Shown: in pieces, positions 27,482-35,330 of the stretch | How positions within the stretch are numbered: the stretch's first letter is position 1 | Layout: each line of letters starts with the position of its first letter | NCBI GenBank assembly: GCA_002478045.1 | Contig: DLLT01000014.1 | Coordinates: 1-54,051 of the forward strand | Length of the DNA: 54,051 nt | Direction of reading: 5' to 3' | Source of the DNA: Porphyromonadaceae bacterium UBA7555 | GTDB taxonomy: Bacteria; Bacteroidota; Bacteroidia; Bacteroidales; Muribaculaceae | Position numbers and translations under genes: made by a program | The notes under the pieces: generated by a model | Databases searched by the model: none | What the model was told of the DNA's origin: nothing | The model's input: the letters and a program-made list of their open reading frames with translations, nothing else

Positions 27482-28513
27482 ATGACAATACGCCGAATTA
27501 TCTGCACCCTATGTGCGATGCTGTTTGCAACCGACATCGCAATTACGGCTCAAGAACAAGACGGAAGCCGAGTTCTGACGTTCCGTTTTGCCGCGACTTC
27601 CGACCGATTTTACGATGCCTATCAGGACAATCATAACCAAATCGCAGCACTGATTGACTGCATCGACACGCATAAGGATGCCATACTTAACGGCATCATC
27701 CCCGTAGAAGTACTCGGCTACTGCGACTCGCGAGGCTCCGTTGAGGCCAATCTCGCGATGGCCCGCACGCGCAGCAATCGCGTCAAGTCCGAAATGATTA
27801 CTCGCTGCGGCCTTACCGAGCAGTGCTTCCGCACCACCAATCACTCGGACGGCGGCAATTACGTAGAAGTACGCATTACCCTGCCCACCTCCGAAGCAAT
27901 GACCTTGCCTATGCCCGAGCCGTCAAAGCCGGCGGTAACGGAAGAACCCGAGTCCGAGTCGAAATCAACACCCATGATACTGCCCGCCGATACTGTTGAA
28001 CAACCCATTGTTACAACGCCTATCGCTCGCCGTCCGCACATCGCCCTGCGTGCCAACCTGTTGCGTTGGGCTACACTCACGCCCGATCTCGGCATCGAAT
28101 GGCATGCCTCCGAGCGCTTCAGCATCTTAGCACACGGTTCATGGACTTCGTGGTCCTGGAACGATAAGGATCGCCGCTATGCACTATGGGAAGTACTGCC
28201 CGAGGCGCGTCTTTATTTGGGGAAAAATAACCGCGGATATATCGGCGCATACGGTCACTACGGCGATTTCAACTACAAATTCACCGACACCGGACGCCAG
28301 GGTACCGTCAAAGGCGGCGGCATCAAAGGCGGATACGTATTCCGACTCAACAAGACGTTCTCGCTTGACCTGTCCATAGGTGTCGGAGGCCTCAATGTCG
28401 ATTACGATAAGTATTACCTGTACGATGGCACTCGCGTACACCTCGTACACGACAATAAGAATTACTGGGGCGTCACCCATGCAGGCGTCACCTTGGTGTG
28501 GAACATATTTTAA
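27482..28513 (+). CDS. OmpA-like / DUF3575 outer-membrane protein of the fimbrial operon
   Basis: From the ATG at 27482 the protein is 343 residues and begins with a signal peptide (MTIRRIICTLCAMLFATDIA). The frame opens at 27416, but that extension has no signal-like start. Residues about 25-140 form an OmpA-like peptidoglycan-binding half-domain (EVLGYCDSRGSVEANLAMAR). After a Glu/Pro/Ser linker the C-terminal half is a DUF3575 barrel-like domain (IALRANLLRWATLTPDLGIEW, LPEARLYLG, ending VTLVWNIF). DUF3575 proteins regularly open Bacteroidales fimbrial operons of the Mfa/fimbrillin type and probably help assemble or anchor the fimbriae at the outer membrane. The next gene follows after 12 bases. 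Confidence 0.85.
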   Translation: MTIRRIICTLCAMLFATDIAITAQEQDGSRVLTFRFAATSDRFYDAYQDNHNQIAALIDCIDTHKDAILNGIIPVEVLGYCDSRGSVEANLAMARTRSNRVKSEMITRCGLTEQCFRTTNHSDGGNYVEVRITLPTSEAMTLPMPEPSKPAVTEEPESESKSTPMILPADTVEQPIVTTPIARRPHIALRANLLRWATLTPDLGIEWHASERFSILAHGSWTSWSWNDKDRRYALWEVLPEARLYLGKNNRGYIGAYGHYGDFNYKFTDTGRQGTVKGGGIKGGYVFRLNKTFSLDLSIGVGGLNVDYDKYYLYDGTRVHLVHDNKNYWGVTHAGVTLVWNIF

Positions 28514-28525
28514 TGCTCTGAAACG

Positions 28526-29413
28526 ATGAACCTCTTCAAATTCACCATATTCGCAGGCATTGCCGCCACCGCACTATCCTCGTGCGTCAAAGATACACTC
28601 TACGAAGCCAAAGGCAACATCGAAGTGACCACCGTCTGGAACAACATCTCGGCAGACGCCGCGATGCCGGCCGAATATACCATGCAGCTGCAATGGACTA
28701 CGCCGGACGCACGTGTCGAAGGCGGCAATCGCACCGTCACGGCCTCCGGCGACAAATACACCTTCAACGGCATCGCCATCGGCGAATACTCCCTGTCGGT
28801 ATACAATACTCCGGAAGGCGTAACGATAGACGGCAATCGCGCGTCTATTGATAAAATCTATGGGGGCAACGGCGGCATCATCGCCGCCCCCGGCACAATG
28901 TTCTCCGGCGACTACCACGACTACACGAGCACGATACACGTTGCTCCCGCATCGACATATTATGCCACCGTCAATATGGTGCAGCTGATGCGCAGCGTAG
29001 ACCTGGTTCTCAACATCGTCGAAGGCGACTACAGCCGCATAGCATCAGCCATGGCAACCATCGATGGCGTTTACGGCGCCATAGACTTCGTCACGCACAG
29101 CGCCGACCAGGCAGACCGCACATACACCACCGTGCAACTCAAACATTCGGAAGAACTGTTGACTGCGACATTCCGACTTTTCGCAATACCGGAAGCCAAT
29201 TATAGCAATATGTCGCTGAAAGTGGACATACTATTTGACAACGGCGAAACGCGCACCATCACCTCCGATATCTCCGGCGTGACCAAAGACTTCGGCAAAA
29301 GCGTAAGTCCGTTGGCTATATCTGCCGATATGCACCTGCCCGTCAAAGGCGGCTTCGTCGGTTCGATTGGCGGATGGAAGGTCGCAGACGGCGGCGGATA
29401 CGATGCCCATTGA
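28526..29413 (+). CDS. FimB/Mfa2-type fimbrial anchor lipoprotein (DUF5119-like)
   Basis: The 295-residue protein has a lipoprotein signal ending ALSSC (Cys19), then a domain rich in beta strands. It contains IAIGEYSLSVYNTPEGV and later SVSPLAISADMHLPVKGGFV. This is the pattern of FimB/Mfa2 or DUF5119 proteins: a transthyretin-like N-terminal domain carrying a FNGIxxGEYxLxVYN motif, which anchors and limits the length of fimbriae at the cell surface. It lies 12 bases after the DUF3575 gene and 71 bases before the first fimbrillin gene. Family-level role known, exact partner inferred from position. Confidence 0.8.
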   Translation: MNLFKFTIFAGIAATALSSCVKDTLYEAKGNIEVTTVWNNISADAAMPAEYTMQLQWTTPDARVEGGNRTVTASGDKYTFNGIAIGEYSLSVYNTPEGVTIDGNRASIDKIYGGNGGIIAAPGTMFSGDYHDYTSTIHVAPASTYYATVNMVQLMRSVDLVLNIVEGDYSRIASAMATIDGVYGAIDFVTHSADQADRTYTTVQLKHSEELLTATFRLFAIPEANYSNMSLKVDILFDNGETRTITSDISGVTKDFGKSVSPLAISADMHLPVKGGFVGSIGGWKVADGGGYDAH

Positions 29414-29484
29414 CGCCTATCGACGCATATTACGATTGATTAAGATAAACAGGAATAAACAAAAACACAACATAACAACCGATT

Positions 29485-30402
29485 ATGAAAAAAACAACGC
29501 TACTTACGATTGCTTTAGCAGCCACACTGACAGCTTGCAACAACGACAATCCCACGCCGAACGCCGGCGTCAATGAGCCCAATTTCACCGCAAGTATAGC
29601 CGCCGCCCCCGGCTCGCGTGCATACGACAGCTCCTGGGAGGCCGACGATGCCATCGGCATCTCGGGCCAAAGCGGCGACAAAACATACTCCAATCTCAAG
29701 TACACCACAGACGGCACCGGCACTTTTGCCGCCGCCGGCGACCGCATTTACTTTCAGGACAATGCCGAAGTGACCTTCACCTCATACTATCCGTGGAGTG
29801 ACGCGGCAGCCACCGCAGACACTCGCATCCAGGCTTCACAAAAGGCTTTTGACTACCTGTGGGCACAGGCCACGGGCAGCAAATCAAGCCCCAATATTAA
29901 GTTCAACTTTGCGCACAAGATGTCAAAAGTTGTCATCACCGCACGTTGCGGCAGCGATGTAACCTACGACGAAGTCAAGAACGCTGTTCTGTCGTTAGGC
30001 GAATTCAATGCCTCTGCCTCTTTTGATCGCAACACCGGTATTGTAACCTCCGACAATGCCACCACACTGACATTTGCAAACAATACCACAGCAGAGCAAA
30101 ACGCCCCTGCCGCAGCCGATGACGCCACCAAGACCGTAGCCTATACACTGATAGTGGCTCCGCAATCCTTCGCCAACGCGCTGACCTTCACCGCCACACA
30201 GCCCGGTGCACAGACATATACCGCCGCCATAGACTTCACCGACGCCAATCGCAATGCCGGCATCGCCGACCCGCGCAACGAGTGGCTCGCCGGATACCAA
30301 TACGACATCTCCGTCACCATCCACAAGACCGGCGTATCAATACAAGGCTGCACCATCACCGCATGGACAGAAGCCGACGGCGGCAATTTCGATGCAAAAT
30401 AA
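29485..30402 (+). CDS. Fimbrillin family lipoprotein 1
   Basis: The 305-residue protein has a lipobox ending TLTAC (Cys18), then the typical fimbrillin opening APGSRAYDSSWEADDAIGIS and core FNFAHKMSKVVITA. It ends with YDISVTIHKTGVSIQGCTIT and AWTEADGGNFDAK. Fimbrillins are exported as lipoproteins, cut after an Arg near the N-terminus by a surface protease, and polymerise by strand exchange; the Arg in GSRAYDSS is the likely cutting point by analogy with FimA/Mfa1. It is the first of five consecutive fimbrillin-like genes. The KTGxxIxGCTIxxW ending is shared with the next gene, which suggests duplication. Confidence 0.9.
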   Translation: MKKTTLLTIALAATLTACNNDNPTPNAGVNEPNFTASIAAAPGSRAYDSSWEADDAIGISGQSGDKTYSNLKYTTDGTGTFAAAGDRIYFQDNAEVTFTSYYPWSDAAATADTRIQASQKAFDYLWAQATGSKSSPNIKFNFAHKMSKVVITARCGSDVTYDEVKNAVLSLGEFNASASFDRNTGIVTSDNATTLTFANNTTAEQNAPAAADDATKTVAYTLIVAPQSFANALTFTATQPGAQTYTAAIDFTDANRNAGIADPRNEWLAGYQYDISVTIHKTGVSIQGCTITAWTEADGGNFDAK

Positions 30403-30477
30403 TGCCGCTTCGACAAGACGCAACATAAACTCCTAAAAAAAATAACGACATCATACGATAAAAACATCCTCCACAAT

Positions 30478-31392
30478 ATGAAACTCAACAACATCCTCCT
30501 GCCCGCTCTTGCAATCTTTGCACTGGCATCCTGCTCCTCCGACAACGAGCCCGACAACACACCGACAGCCCTCAAAATTACCGCAGGCTTCGAGACCGGC
30601 TCCCGCGCCGTAGGTTCGACTTGGGAAGCCGATAGGATTGGCGTATACGCCATCGCCGGCAACGACAAGATGCAGGACAAGTACAAAAATATATCCTACT
30701 CCACCACCTCGACAAGCGACGTCGCCCAATTCACCGCCGATGCCGACCCGATATACTTCGAAGGCACCGGGGATGTAACATTCTGCGCATACGGACCTTA
30801 CCAGAGCGATGCAAGCTGGAACAAGCCCCAAGTGAACACCCGCAGCCAGGTGACACGCGACCAGCAAAAACGCATCGATTTCATCTACGCCACCGGCGCC
30901 GTAGCCTCCAAGAGCAATCCCACACTATCCTTTACCGGGGACAAGTCCTTCCGCCACGTAATGTCGCGTCTGGTAGTCAAGCTGAAACCCGGCGACGGCC
31001 TCACAACGCCCGACGTCGCTATCGGCGGCCACTACATCGACGGTCTCATCCACGATGGCACCTTCGATGGGGCCACCGGCGCAGTTACCCCCACCGGCAG
31101 CCCCATCGAATGGTCGCTGGTATACTCGATGCGCACCACCGATATGACCAATAACGTTGTCACCTATGACGCCCTCGTCATACCCCAGACGCTGACAGCC
31201 CCACTGAAATACAAGGCCGTAATCGCAGCACAGCCATACGTCAACGATACCGCAATGCAGCCCGCCCTCGAGCCCGGCAAGACCTATACCTACACCATTA
31301 CCATCCATAAGACCGGTCTCAAAATCGAAGGCTGCACCATCACCGACTGGGTCGACGGCGGCAGCGGCTCCGGCGAAGCCGTGATGCGATAA
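30478..31392 (+). CDS. Fimbrillin family lipoprotein 2
   Basis: The 304-residue protein has a lipobox ending ALASC (Cys19), a fimbrillin opening GFETGSRAVGSTWEADRIGV, a central RHVMSRLVVKLKPGDG, and a C-terminus YTITIHKTGLKIEGCTIT...DWVDGGSGSGEAVMR. It is closely similar in plan to the preceding gene (same length within one residue, same KTG..I.GCTIT.W end), so the pair is probably a tandem duplication. The Arg in GSRAVG is the expected maturation site. The gene lies 75 bases after its neighbour in the same operon. Confidence 0.9.
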   Translation: MKLNNILLPALAIFALASCSSDNEPDNTPTALKITAGFETGSRAVGSTWEADRIGVYAIAGNDKMQDKYKNISYSTTSTSDVAQFTADADPIYFEGTGDVTFCAYGPYQSDASWNKPQVNTRSQVTRDQQKRIDFIYATGAVASKSNPTLSFTGDKSFRHVMSRLVVKLKPGDGLTTPDVAIGGHYIDGLIHDGTFDGATGAVTPTGSPIEWSLVYSMRTTDMTNNVVTYDALVIPQTLTAPLKYKAVIAAQPYVNDTAMQPALEPGKTYTYTITIHKTGLKIEGCTITDWVDGGSGSGEAVMR

Positions 31393-31474
31393 GCCCGCGT
31401 CCCACATGGTGGAAAAGCCACACCCTTCCCACCGCAAGGGGAGGGGAACATCACCAAACTAAAACATCGCCAAT

Positions 31475-32449
31475 ATGACGTTAAAACATATATACACACT
31501 CGCATCCGCCGCCGCGTTCGCGGCACTCGGTCTGTGGTCCTGCGGCGGAGAAGACGCCCCGGACTTCACAGGCAGCAAGGAGCTGCAAATCTACGGCACC
31601 TTCGCCGGAGAGAGCGCACCGCAGTCCCGCGTAAACGGCTCCCTATGGGAAGGCGACACAATCGGCGTGTATATCATCACACCGTGGGAACACGCCATTG
31701 TCAAAGACTACCAAAACCTCCCCTATTACACCACTTCTACCGGGACAACGGCAGCTTTTACCAAAATCGGCAAAGCCATAGCCGCCTCAGATCTGACAGC
31801 AGGGACTAATTCGATTATCGCCTATGCGCCATATATCTCCGATGATCCGAGCCGAATAGACAGCTCAAACTATGGATTAGCAATCGACACCCGCAAGCAA
31901 AACACCCCCGAGCTACAACGCAAGCTTGACATTATACGTGCGCAAAGAGGAATACAGGCCGACTGGATAAGCAGCGGCATAATCGACAACCTTGTATTCG
32001 AACGCCAAATGTCGAAAATTGTCGTGAAAATCAAGGCAGACCCGGCAACCGGCATCACCCTCGACGACATAGTCAATGCCGAATGCACCTTGGGCGGCAT
32101 AATACACAACAACATCAATTTCAGCACGATATGGAACTCGTTTAATTTTGACAACAAGGCACCCATCGCCGACTGGTCGCTCAAGGATAATACCATACAA
32201 CAAATCATTGACAACGAAACAGAACAGGCCGTGGTCTATACGGCAATCGTAGCCCCGCAGACAGCATCCGGTGCCTATCTCACGCTGACAATCAACGGCA
32301 AATCATATCAAAGTAACGACACGCTGTTCAGCTTGTTACGTCGCAGCAGCGTCCATACATATACCGTCATCATCAAGCCTTCCGAGCTGAGCTTCACCGC
32401 CACCATAAAGGACTGGAATGACGGAGGCGAATATTCTACCGAGCTGTAA
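31475..32449 (+). CDS. Fimbrillin family lipoprotein 3
   Basis: The 324-residue protein has a lipobox ending LGLWSC (Cys23) and a fimbrillin opening ESAPQSRVNGSLWEGDTIGV. Its core phrase is VFERQMSKIVVKIKADPATG, and the C-terminus is TYTVIIKPSELSFTATIKDW. It is more divergent than fimbrillins 1 and 2; the ending has SFTATIKDWNDGGE in place of the GCTIT motif. It could be a minor or tip subunit. The spacer before it (31393-31474) contains only short imperfect inverted repeats. Confidence 0.85.
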   Translation: MTLKHIYTLASAAAFAALGLWSCGGEDAPDFTGSKELQIYGTFAGESAPQSRVNGSLWEGDTIGVYIITPWEHAIVKDYQNLPYYTTSTGTTAAFTKIGKAIAASDLTAGTNSIIAYAPYISDDPSRIDSSNYGLAIDTRKQNTPELQRKLDIIRAQRGIQADWISSGIIDNLVFERQMSKIVVKIKADPATGITLDDIVNAECTLGGIIHNNINFSTIWNSFNFDNKAPIADWSLKDNTIQQIIDNETEQAVVYTAIVAPQTASGAYLTLTINGKSYQSNDTLFSLLRRSSVHTYTVIIKPSELSFTATIKDWNDGGEYSTEL

Positions 32450-32505
32450 ACCGCCCCACCCATACCGAACAACACGCATACCCATCAACGGACATACATA
32501 CGGAC

Positions 32506-33495
32506 ATGAACAACAGCATCAAGAAATACATCTACGCCATACTCGGCGGCATAATGCCGGCAGCGCTGCTCGCGGCCTGCGCCTCCGATGATCCCGCGCC
32601 GCAGGACACCGTCGGCACTCCCCTGGAGTTTATCGCCAACGGCCTCAATATGAGCGCCGAAGGCTCGGTCAGCTCACGCTCGGCATGGTTGGAAGTGGAC
32701 ACCGGCGGCGTGGCAATACAAACCATTGACGGCCTGCGCAAATATATCGTCTCAGACACCCTGGACGGTGGCGCAAGCGCCTTGCTCACTTCCTCTAACC
32801 CATTCATTGTCAAGCCATCCGGGAAAATCGAAGTCATCGGGCGCGTCCCCAACCGCTACTACCCCGTAGGAGACACCGTGATGTGGACCACCTGCCGGCT
32901 GTCAACCATCAGCGACGATCTCATGCTCGCCTATTCCAACGACATCGCACGCGATGGACGCAAACTTGACTTCTACCACACCCAGGTCAAAATCGTAGTC
33001 AATATACGCAATACCTCGTACATCAAAAACCTGTACCAAAACTGCTGGCACGTCATGCTCCGAGACATAGACCAGACCGCCGAGTATCGCGTGAACAAGG
33101 CGGACAAAAAGATTACCCTCGACCTCATCAAGTCCTACAACACCGCGGACAAGACACCGCCGCACGACAGACTGTACCCGGCAAACACCGTCAATTGGGG
33201 TTTGGTAACCGAGGAAGCCGCATATTCGTATGAGACAATAATCGTTGCACAGAAGCGCGCCACCGACAAGACATTTATCACAATGGAATACCGCCCGGTA
33301 TCAGGCGTCGGCCCACAAATAACACACAACATAGACCTCTCCAAATTTGTCACCGGCTCCGAGTTCGAGTTCAAGAGCGGATACGTCTACACCTTCAATA
33401 TCACCATCAACGGCATCTCCAAGGACGATGTCGAAGTCACCACTACCTCCATGCCGTGGGTCAAAAACAGCAACGACTACTCGCTCACAATCTGA
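32506..33495 (+). CDS. Fimbrillin-like lipoprotein 4, divergent
   Basis: The 329-residue protein has a lipoprotein signal ending ALLAAC (Cys25) and a SVSSRSAWLEVDTGGVAIQT opening that is shifted from the usual SWE.GD.IG. Its core is RKLDFYHTQVKIVVNIRNTS, and the C-terminus is YTFNITINGISKDDVEVTTTSMPW. The end keeps the fimbrillin theme of a strand followed by a W (MPWVKNS). It may be an accessory or tip subunit. The gene lies 56 bases after fimbrillin 3 and 54 before the last gene. Assignment rests on position and the lipobox plus partial motifs. Confidence 0.75.
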   Translation: MNNSIKKYIYAILGGIMPAALLAACASDDPAPQDTVGTPLEFIANGLNMSAEGSVSSRSAWLEVDTGGVAIQTIDGLRKYIVSDTLDGGASALLTSSNPFIVKPSGKIEVIGRVPNRYYPVGDTVMWTTCRLSTISDDLMLAYSNDIARDGRKLDFYHTQVKIVVNIRNTSYIKNLYQNCWHVMLRDIDQTAEYRVNKADKKITLDLIKSYNTADKTPPHDRLYPANTVNWGLVTEEAAYSYETIIVAQKRATDKTFITMEYRPVSGVGPQITHNIDLSKFVTGSEFEFKSGYVYTFNITINGISKDDVEVTTTSMPWVKNSNDYSLTI

Positions 33496-33549
33496 TGCCA
33501 CGGCAGAGCCCCCCAAAAATGTAGTGACAACAAGCACAACACCAAGCAG

Positions 33550-34461
33550 ATGAAAAAGACCACACGACACATAGCAATATCACTGGCGGCAGTGCTGACA
33601 TGCACCATGGCCGTATCCTGCGCCTCAGACGAGCCGAGCGCCAATGAGCGTCCGAGATATGCCTTAGAAGTCGGCAGCATAACCCTCGCAGACTACACCG
33701 AGACCCCGTGGAACGGCAAGCCCGCATCAAGGATGACCGAAAACGACGACCTGTCGGCGACCCTGCTGGAATGGAACGGCACGGAAACATTCATCGTGCG
33801 CGAGCTCAGCGACGACGTTGCAGATTGCGTGCAGGCGCAACCGGACGGCATCGGCGAAATCACCCTGGTGACAGACCCCGACGGCCGGAAGAAAGTCCAA
33901 ATCGACAAGCCAATCATGGCCTACCGTGACCTCGATGTCAATAAATACGTCGCATTCACCCCCAACACCTTCGATATCACCGACCAAAGCGAGGGGCTGA
34001 AATACCTGCTCATCTCGGACACCGCCAAAGTCGCAAAAGACCAAGGCCGAGTAGACTTCAACTTCCACAACGGATTGGGCATCCTGCGCGTATACGTCAC
34101 CGGCCCTTATGCCGACAAAGTCGAGACCATCGAGTTTGACAGCAAGAAGCAGGTCGGCGTCCGAATCACCAAAGAGCGAGGCTTCCATGTGCGCCCCTTC
34201 GGCAGCTACGGATACATCAAGACCAAGAAACACGTGACCCCCGGCGGCACATTCTGGCAGGCTGCCGTAGTGCCCGATGAACTCTCCAACGTCTCCGGCT
34301 CGGGAAAAATTGTCCACCTATCCTCGGTCGAATACATCCGCATCAACGGCGACAAGACCTACTCCCTCGTTGAGGCATTCAAAAGCGGCACCAACGAGAA
34401 CGACATCATCGCCGCCGGCAAAATCACCACCCTCACCATCACCGTCAACAACGAGCCCTAA
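33550..34461 (+). CDS. Fimbrillin-like lipoprotein 5, last gene of the operon
   Basis: The 303-residue protein has a lipobox ending TMAVSC (Cys24), an early LEVGSITLADYTETPWNGKP, a central VDFNFHNGLGILRVYVTGPY in the place of the usual MSK.VV core, and a C-terminus ITTLTITVNNEP that stops short of the usual strand-W ending. This suggests a terminal or capping subunit lacking the donor extension, but that is inference. The operon ends at a 19-bp hairpin at 34512-34559. Confidence 0.72.
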   Translation: MKKTTRHIAISLAAVLTCTMAVSCASDEPSANERPRYALEVGSITLADYTETPWNGKPASRMTENDDLSATLLEWNGTETFIVRELSDDVADCVQAQPDGIGEITLVTDPDGRKKVQIDKPIMAYRDLDVNKYVAFTPNTFDITDQSEGLKYLLISDTAKVAKDQGRVDFNFHNGLGILRVYVTGPYADKVETIEFDSKKQVGVRITKERGFHVRPFGSYGYIKTKKHVTPGGTFWQAAVVPDELSNVSGSGKIVHLSSVEYIRINGDKTYSLVEAFKSGTNENDIIAAGKITTLTITVNNEP

Positions 34462-34511
34462 GCGCCCTACCGCCAATCCGACAAAGAGACCACAATCCGC
34501 TATATATGATA

Positions 34512-34559
34512 ATCTGCCGAACAGAGGGAATATGACTTTATTCTCTCTGTTCGGCAGAT
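34512..34559. terminator. 19-bp hairpin between the fimbrial operon and tcdA
   Basis: Arms 34512-34530 and 34541-34559 pair with one G-T wobble and a 10-base loop (inner 15 bp core ATCTGCCGAACAGAG perfect). It lies between the convergent ends of the fimbrial operon and tcdA. T-runs are short, so it is likely a bidirectional termination or RNA-end stabilising structure. Confidence 0.75.
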
Positions 34560-34592
34560 GATTTATGAAGCTGAGGCTAAAATCCTCGGCGG

Positions 34593-35330
34593 TCAGTCGG
34601 CGGCGGTGGTATTGACGATGAGGCCGGCCAGGGCGAGGCCGAAGGCGGCGGTGGCGAAGACTACGGTGCCGTTGGGGCGCTTGGCGCCGTTGACGGTGGC
34701 TTCGCGCTCGGTGGGGCGAACGTTGGGCACTTGCTGCGGCGAGTAGGCACATTTGAATTTGCGCCGCGGGAAGATGCCGCTGCGGCGGAAGCGTTGCCGC
34801 AAGGCGCGAGCCAACGGATCGCCTTCCACTTTCCAAAACTCGGCAATGCGTATTTGCGTGAGGTCGGTCTTGCAGGCGGCACCCATGCTCGAGACAAGTC
34901 GAGCCGACGATGCCGTGGCGTTGCATATCAGCAGCGCTTTGTCCGAGAGCGAGTCAATGGCATCCACCACCCAGTCGTATGCATTGAGGTCAAAATCATC
35001 GGCCGCATCGGCGGTGTATATGCCGTGCACGGCACGGGCGTCAATGTCGGGATTGATGGCACGCAGGCGCTCGGCGGCGACATCCACTTTGGGACGACCT
35101 ATGGTCTCGCAGGTGGCTATGAGCTGACGATTGATATTGCTGGGCGCTACGGTATCGCTGTCTACCAGGGTGATGTGTCCGACGCCGCTGCGTGCCAGTG
35201 CTTCGGCGCACCACGACCCCACGCCTCCAACGCCGAAGACGATGACACGAAGGCGGCCGAGCCGCTCGAGGGCCGTATGGCCCAAGAGCAGCTCGGTGCG
35301 ATCGAAGTATTGTGATGTATCTGTGCTCAC
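34593..35330 (-). CDS. tcdA: tRNA threonylcarbamoyladenosine dehydratase TcdA
   Basis: The 245-residue protein belongs to the ThiF/MoeB/HesA E1-like group, with the ATP-binding GVGGVGSWCAEALARSG (from residue 33) and VDSDTVAPSNINRQL. The TcdA-type phrase MGAACKTDLTQIRIAEF, followed by DPLARALRQRFRRSGI, corresponds to the E. coli YgdL/TcdA region. TcdA closes t6A37 in tRNA to the cyclic form using ATP. It is slightly shorter than the E. coli protein. Its ATG overlaps the stop of the endonuclease gene by four bases, an unexpected pairing of a tRNA enzyme with a secreted nuclease. Confidence 0.92.
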   Translation of the reverse strand: MSTDTSQYFDRTELLLGHTALERLGRLRVIVFGVGGVGSWCAEALARSGVGHITLVDSDTVAPSNINRQLIATCETIGRPKVDVAAERLRAINPDIDARAVHGIYTADAADDFDLNAYDWVVDAIDSLSDKALLICNATASSARLVSSMGAACKTDLTQIRIAEFWKVEGDPLARALRQRFRRSGIFPRRKFKCAYSPQQVPNVRPTEREATVNGAKRPNGTVVFATAAFGLALAGLIVNTTAAD

